A stretch of DNA of 6,937 nt from Pseudomonadota bacterium (GTDB taxonomy: Bacteria; Pseudomonadota; Gammaproteobacteria; Burkholderiales; Burkholderiaceae): contig CAUJJP010000239.1 in assembly GCA_963205525.1 (NCBI GenBank), forward strand, positions 1-6,937, given 5' to 3'. Under the pieces are notes generated by a model. That model was given only the letters and a program-made list of their open reading frames with translations. It had not been told where the DNA came from and searched no databases. Shown here piece by piece: positions 5,809 through 6,937 of this stretch. A program made the translations under genes and the position numbers. Positions within the stretch are counted from its first letter, which is position 1; the number at the start of each line of letters is the position of its first letter.

Positions 5809-6937
5809 ACAGCCAGGCCAGTCCAAGGCCTGCGCTGTTTCGCGCGCCGGCCGCACGCGGGGGTGGCGCCGGTCTGGCGGTGGCCTGGCTGCTCAGCATC
5901 GCGGTGTTGGTGGCAGTCGTTTTCGGGCTCGCCACCGCGGTGTTGCCGCCGGTGTTCATCGCCTTCTTCGTTGCCTTGCTGCTGGGCACGGCCCTGGTCA
6001 CGCGACCGGTCTTCCTGCTGTGGCTGACCGTCCTCTCGACCCTGGTGGTCGCCGGAACGGTGAAGTACTTCATCACCGGGTTCGACCGCATCTGGTGGGT
6101 CGGCTACGGGCTGGCAGCCGCCCTGTACGTGCCGGCGCTGCTGCACCTGATCGCGCTCAACCGGCCTCCGCGCAGCCGCACGCCGTCTCCCACCCGCACG
6201 CTCGGGCACGCGCTGCTGCTGTTCCTGGCGCTGATCCTCATCTCGTCGGTCGTCAACAAGGTGCCGCTGACGCAATTCGCCGCCGCCTCCAAGAGCTGGC
6301 TGCTGTACGGGGGCCTGGTCGCGCTGTTCGCGGTCGTGCCGATCGGGCGCGACACGGTGCGCCGGCTGGGTCTGGCACTGCTGGCGCTGGCCAGCGTGCA
6401 GATCCTGCCGGTGCTCTACCAGTTCGTCTTCGTGCGGGGACGCCGTCTGGAGCTGGGCATAGGCGCGACCGCGGCGGAGGCGTCGGACAGCGTGGTCGGC
6501 ACCTTCGGCGGCAGCATGGAGGGCGGCGGGCTGTCGGCGGTTCTGGCCTTCTTTCTTTGCATCTGCATCGCCTTCGTGCTGCTGGCAAGGCAGCGCGGCG
6601 TGCTGAGGAGGATGCGTGCGGTTTGGCTGGTGGTCTTGATGGGGGTGCCGCTGCTGCTAATGGAGGTGAAGGTGGTCTTCGTCTACCTGCCCATCGCGCT
6701 GCTGTACGTCTACCGGCGGGCCATCGTCCGCAACCCGTTCGGTTTCATTGCCGGCACCCTGGCGGTGATCGCGCTTGGCGTCGCGGGCTTGTTCGCCTAT
6801 CAGGAGATCCACTGGCACCGCACCGGTCTCAGCCTGGCGGGGAACATCGAGAAGAGTTTCAGCTACTCCTTCAATGAAGAGGCGAGCATCGAGCGCTATC
6901 GCAGTGGCGCCATGACACGTCGCGAGGCGCTGGAGTA
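5802..6937 (+). CDS. Multi-pass membrane protein, possible Wzy/WaaL-like polymerase or ligase (3' end missing)
   Basis: Open frame running off the right edge: 378 codons visible, no stop. From GTG 5802 the product has a short Ala/Pro/Arg N-terminus (1-24), then about ten hydrophobic segments near 25-44, 46-67, 69-86, 98-118, 136-152, 164-181, 188-208, 243-262, 273-306 (probably two) and 312-332. A loop between 209 and 242 carries VVGTFGGSMEGGG (231-243), followed by MEVKVVFVYLP (287-297). After residue 333 begins a hydrophilic region (WHRTGLSLAGNIEKSF, 338-353) that may be a large periplasmic loop, as in O-antigen polymerases and ligases. Topology and operon position suggest EPS polymerisation or ligation, but no decisive motif is visible. 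GAAGGG (5789-5794) supports GTG 5802; no earlier ATG, GTG or TTG is in frame after the epsI stop, and GTG 5880 is a later alternative. Confidence 0.75.
   Translation, partial: MLNSQASPRPALFRAPAARGGGAGLAVAWLLSIAVLVAVVFGLATAVLPPVFIAFFVALLLGTALVTRPVFLLWLTVLSTLVVAGTVKYFITGFDRIWWVGYGLAAALYVPALLHLIALNRPPRSRTPSPTRTLGHALLLFLALILISSVVNKVPLTQFAAASKSWLLYGGLVALFAVVPIGRDTVRRLGLALLALASVQILPVLYQFVFVRGRRLELGIGATAAEASDSVVGTFGGSMEGGGLSAVLAFFLCICIAFVLLARQRGVLRRMRAVWLVVLMGVPLLLMEVKVVFVYLPIALLYVYRRAIVRNPFGFIAGTLAVIALGVAGLFAYQEIHWHRTGLSLAGNIEKSFSYSFNEEASIERYRSGAMTRREALE

Noticed and set aside
3619..6275. Further long minus-strand frames (3619-5049 and 4881-6275)
   Set aside because: Low-complexity shadow translations opposite epsG, xrtB, epsI and the last gene, with no recognisable domain.
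6020..6877. 285-codon plus-strand frame overlapping the last gene
   Set aside because: Its product is Arg/Ala/Gly-rich low complexity. The alternative frame encodes clear hydrophobic membrane helices and remains open to the window end.

Overview
The window is one co-directional, plus-strand segment of an exopolysaccharide (EPS) biosynthesis operon of the XrtB (exosortase B) type. It comes from a very GC-rich Gram-negative bacterium. The gene order epsD-epsE-epsF-epsG-xrtB(epsH)-epsI, the GC-rich third codon positions and the XrtB/EpsI pair point to a betaproteobacterium, most likely Burkholderiales-like. That placement is inferred from gene content; no rRNA or other phylogenetic marker is present.

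Layout: 1-764 is the 3' part of epsD (EPS-linked peptidyl-prolyl isomerase), cut by the left edge. 761-1600 is epsE (Wza-like exporter), joined to epsD by an ATGA overlap. 1601-1723 is a 123-bp gap holding a six-unit hexamer repeat. 1724-3148 is epsF (Wzz/PCP chain-length protein). 3152-4096 is epsG (BY-type tyrosine kinase/ATPase partner). 4114-5028 is xrtB. 5025-5711 is epsI, again with an ATGA overlap. A short, ambiguous junction follows (5712-5801). The last gene, a multi-pass membrane protein that may be a Wzy/WaaL-like polymerase or ligase, runs off the right edge (about 5802-6937).

How the parts fit: EpsF and EpsG together would form a split Wzc (membrane co-polymerase plus cytoplasmic kinase). 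They would control polymer length and pass the polymer to the EpsE outer-membrane channel. EpsD would assist folding in the periplasm. The last gene would polymerise or ligate the sugar chain. XrtB with EpsI would process PEP-CTERM-tailed surface proteins, none of which is encoded here, linking protein sorting to EPS production.

The most interesting point is the N-terminus of EpsG (residues 37-89). It shows two 24-residue repeats separated by exactly five residues, the layout of the c-di-GMP-binding MshEN (T2SSE_N) domain. This suggests second-messenger control of the EPS kinase. The same protein has Asn for the second Asp of Walker A' and no C-terminal tyrosine cluster. The second point of interest is the epsI/membrane-protein junction, where the best ribosome-binding site serves a 27-codon basic ORF that overlaps the start of the downstream gene.
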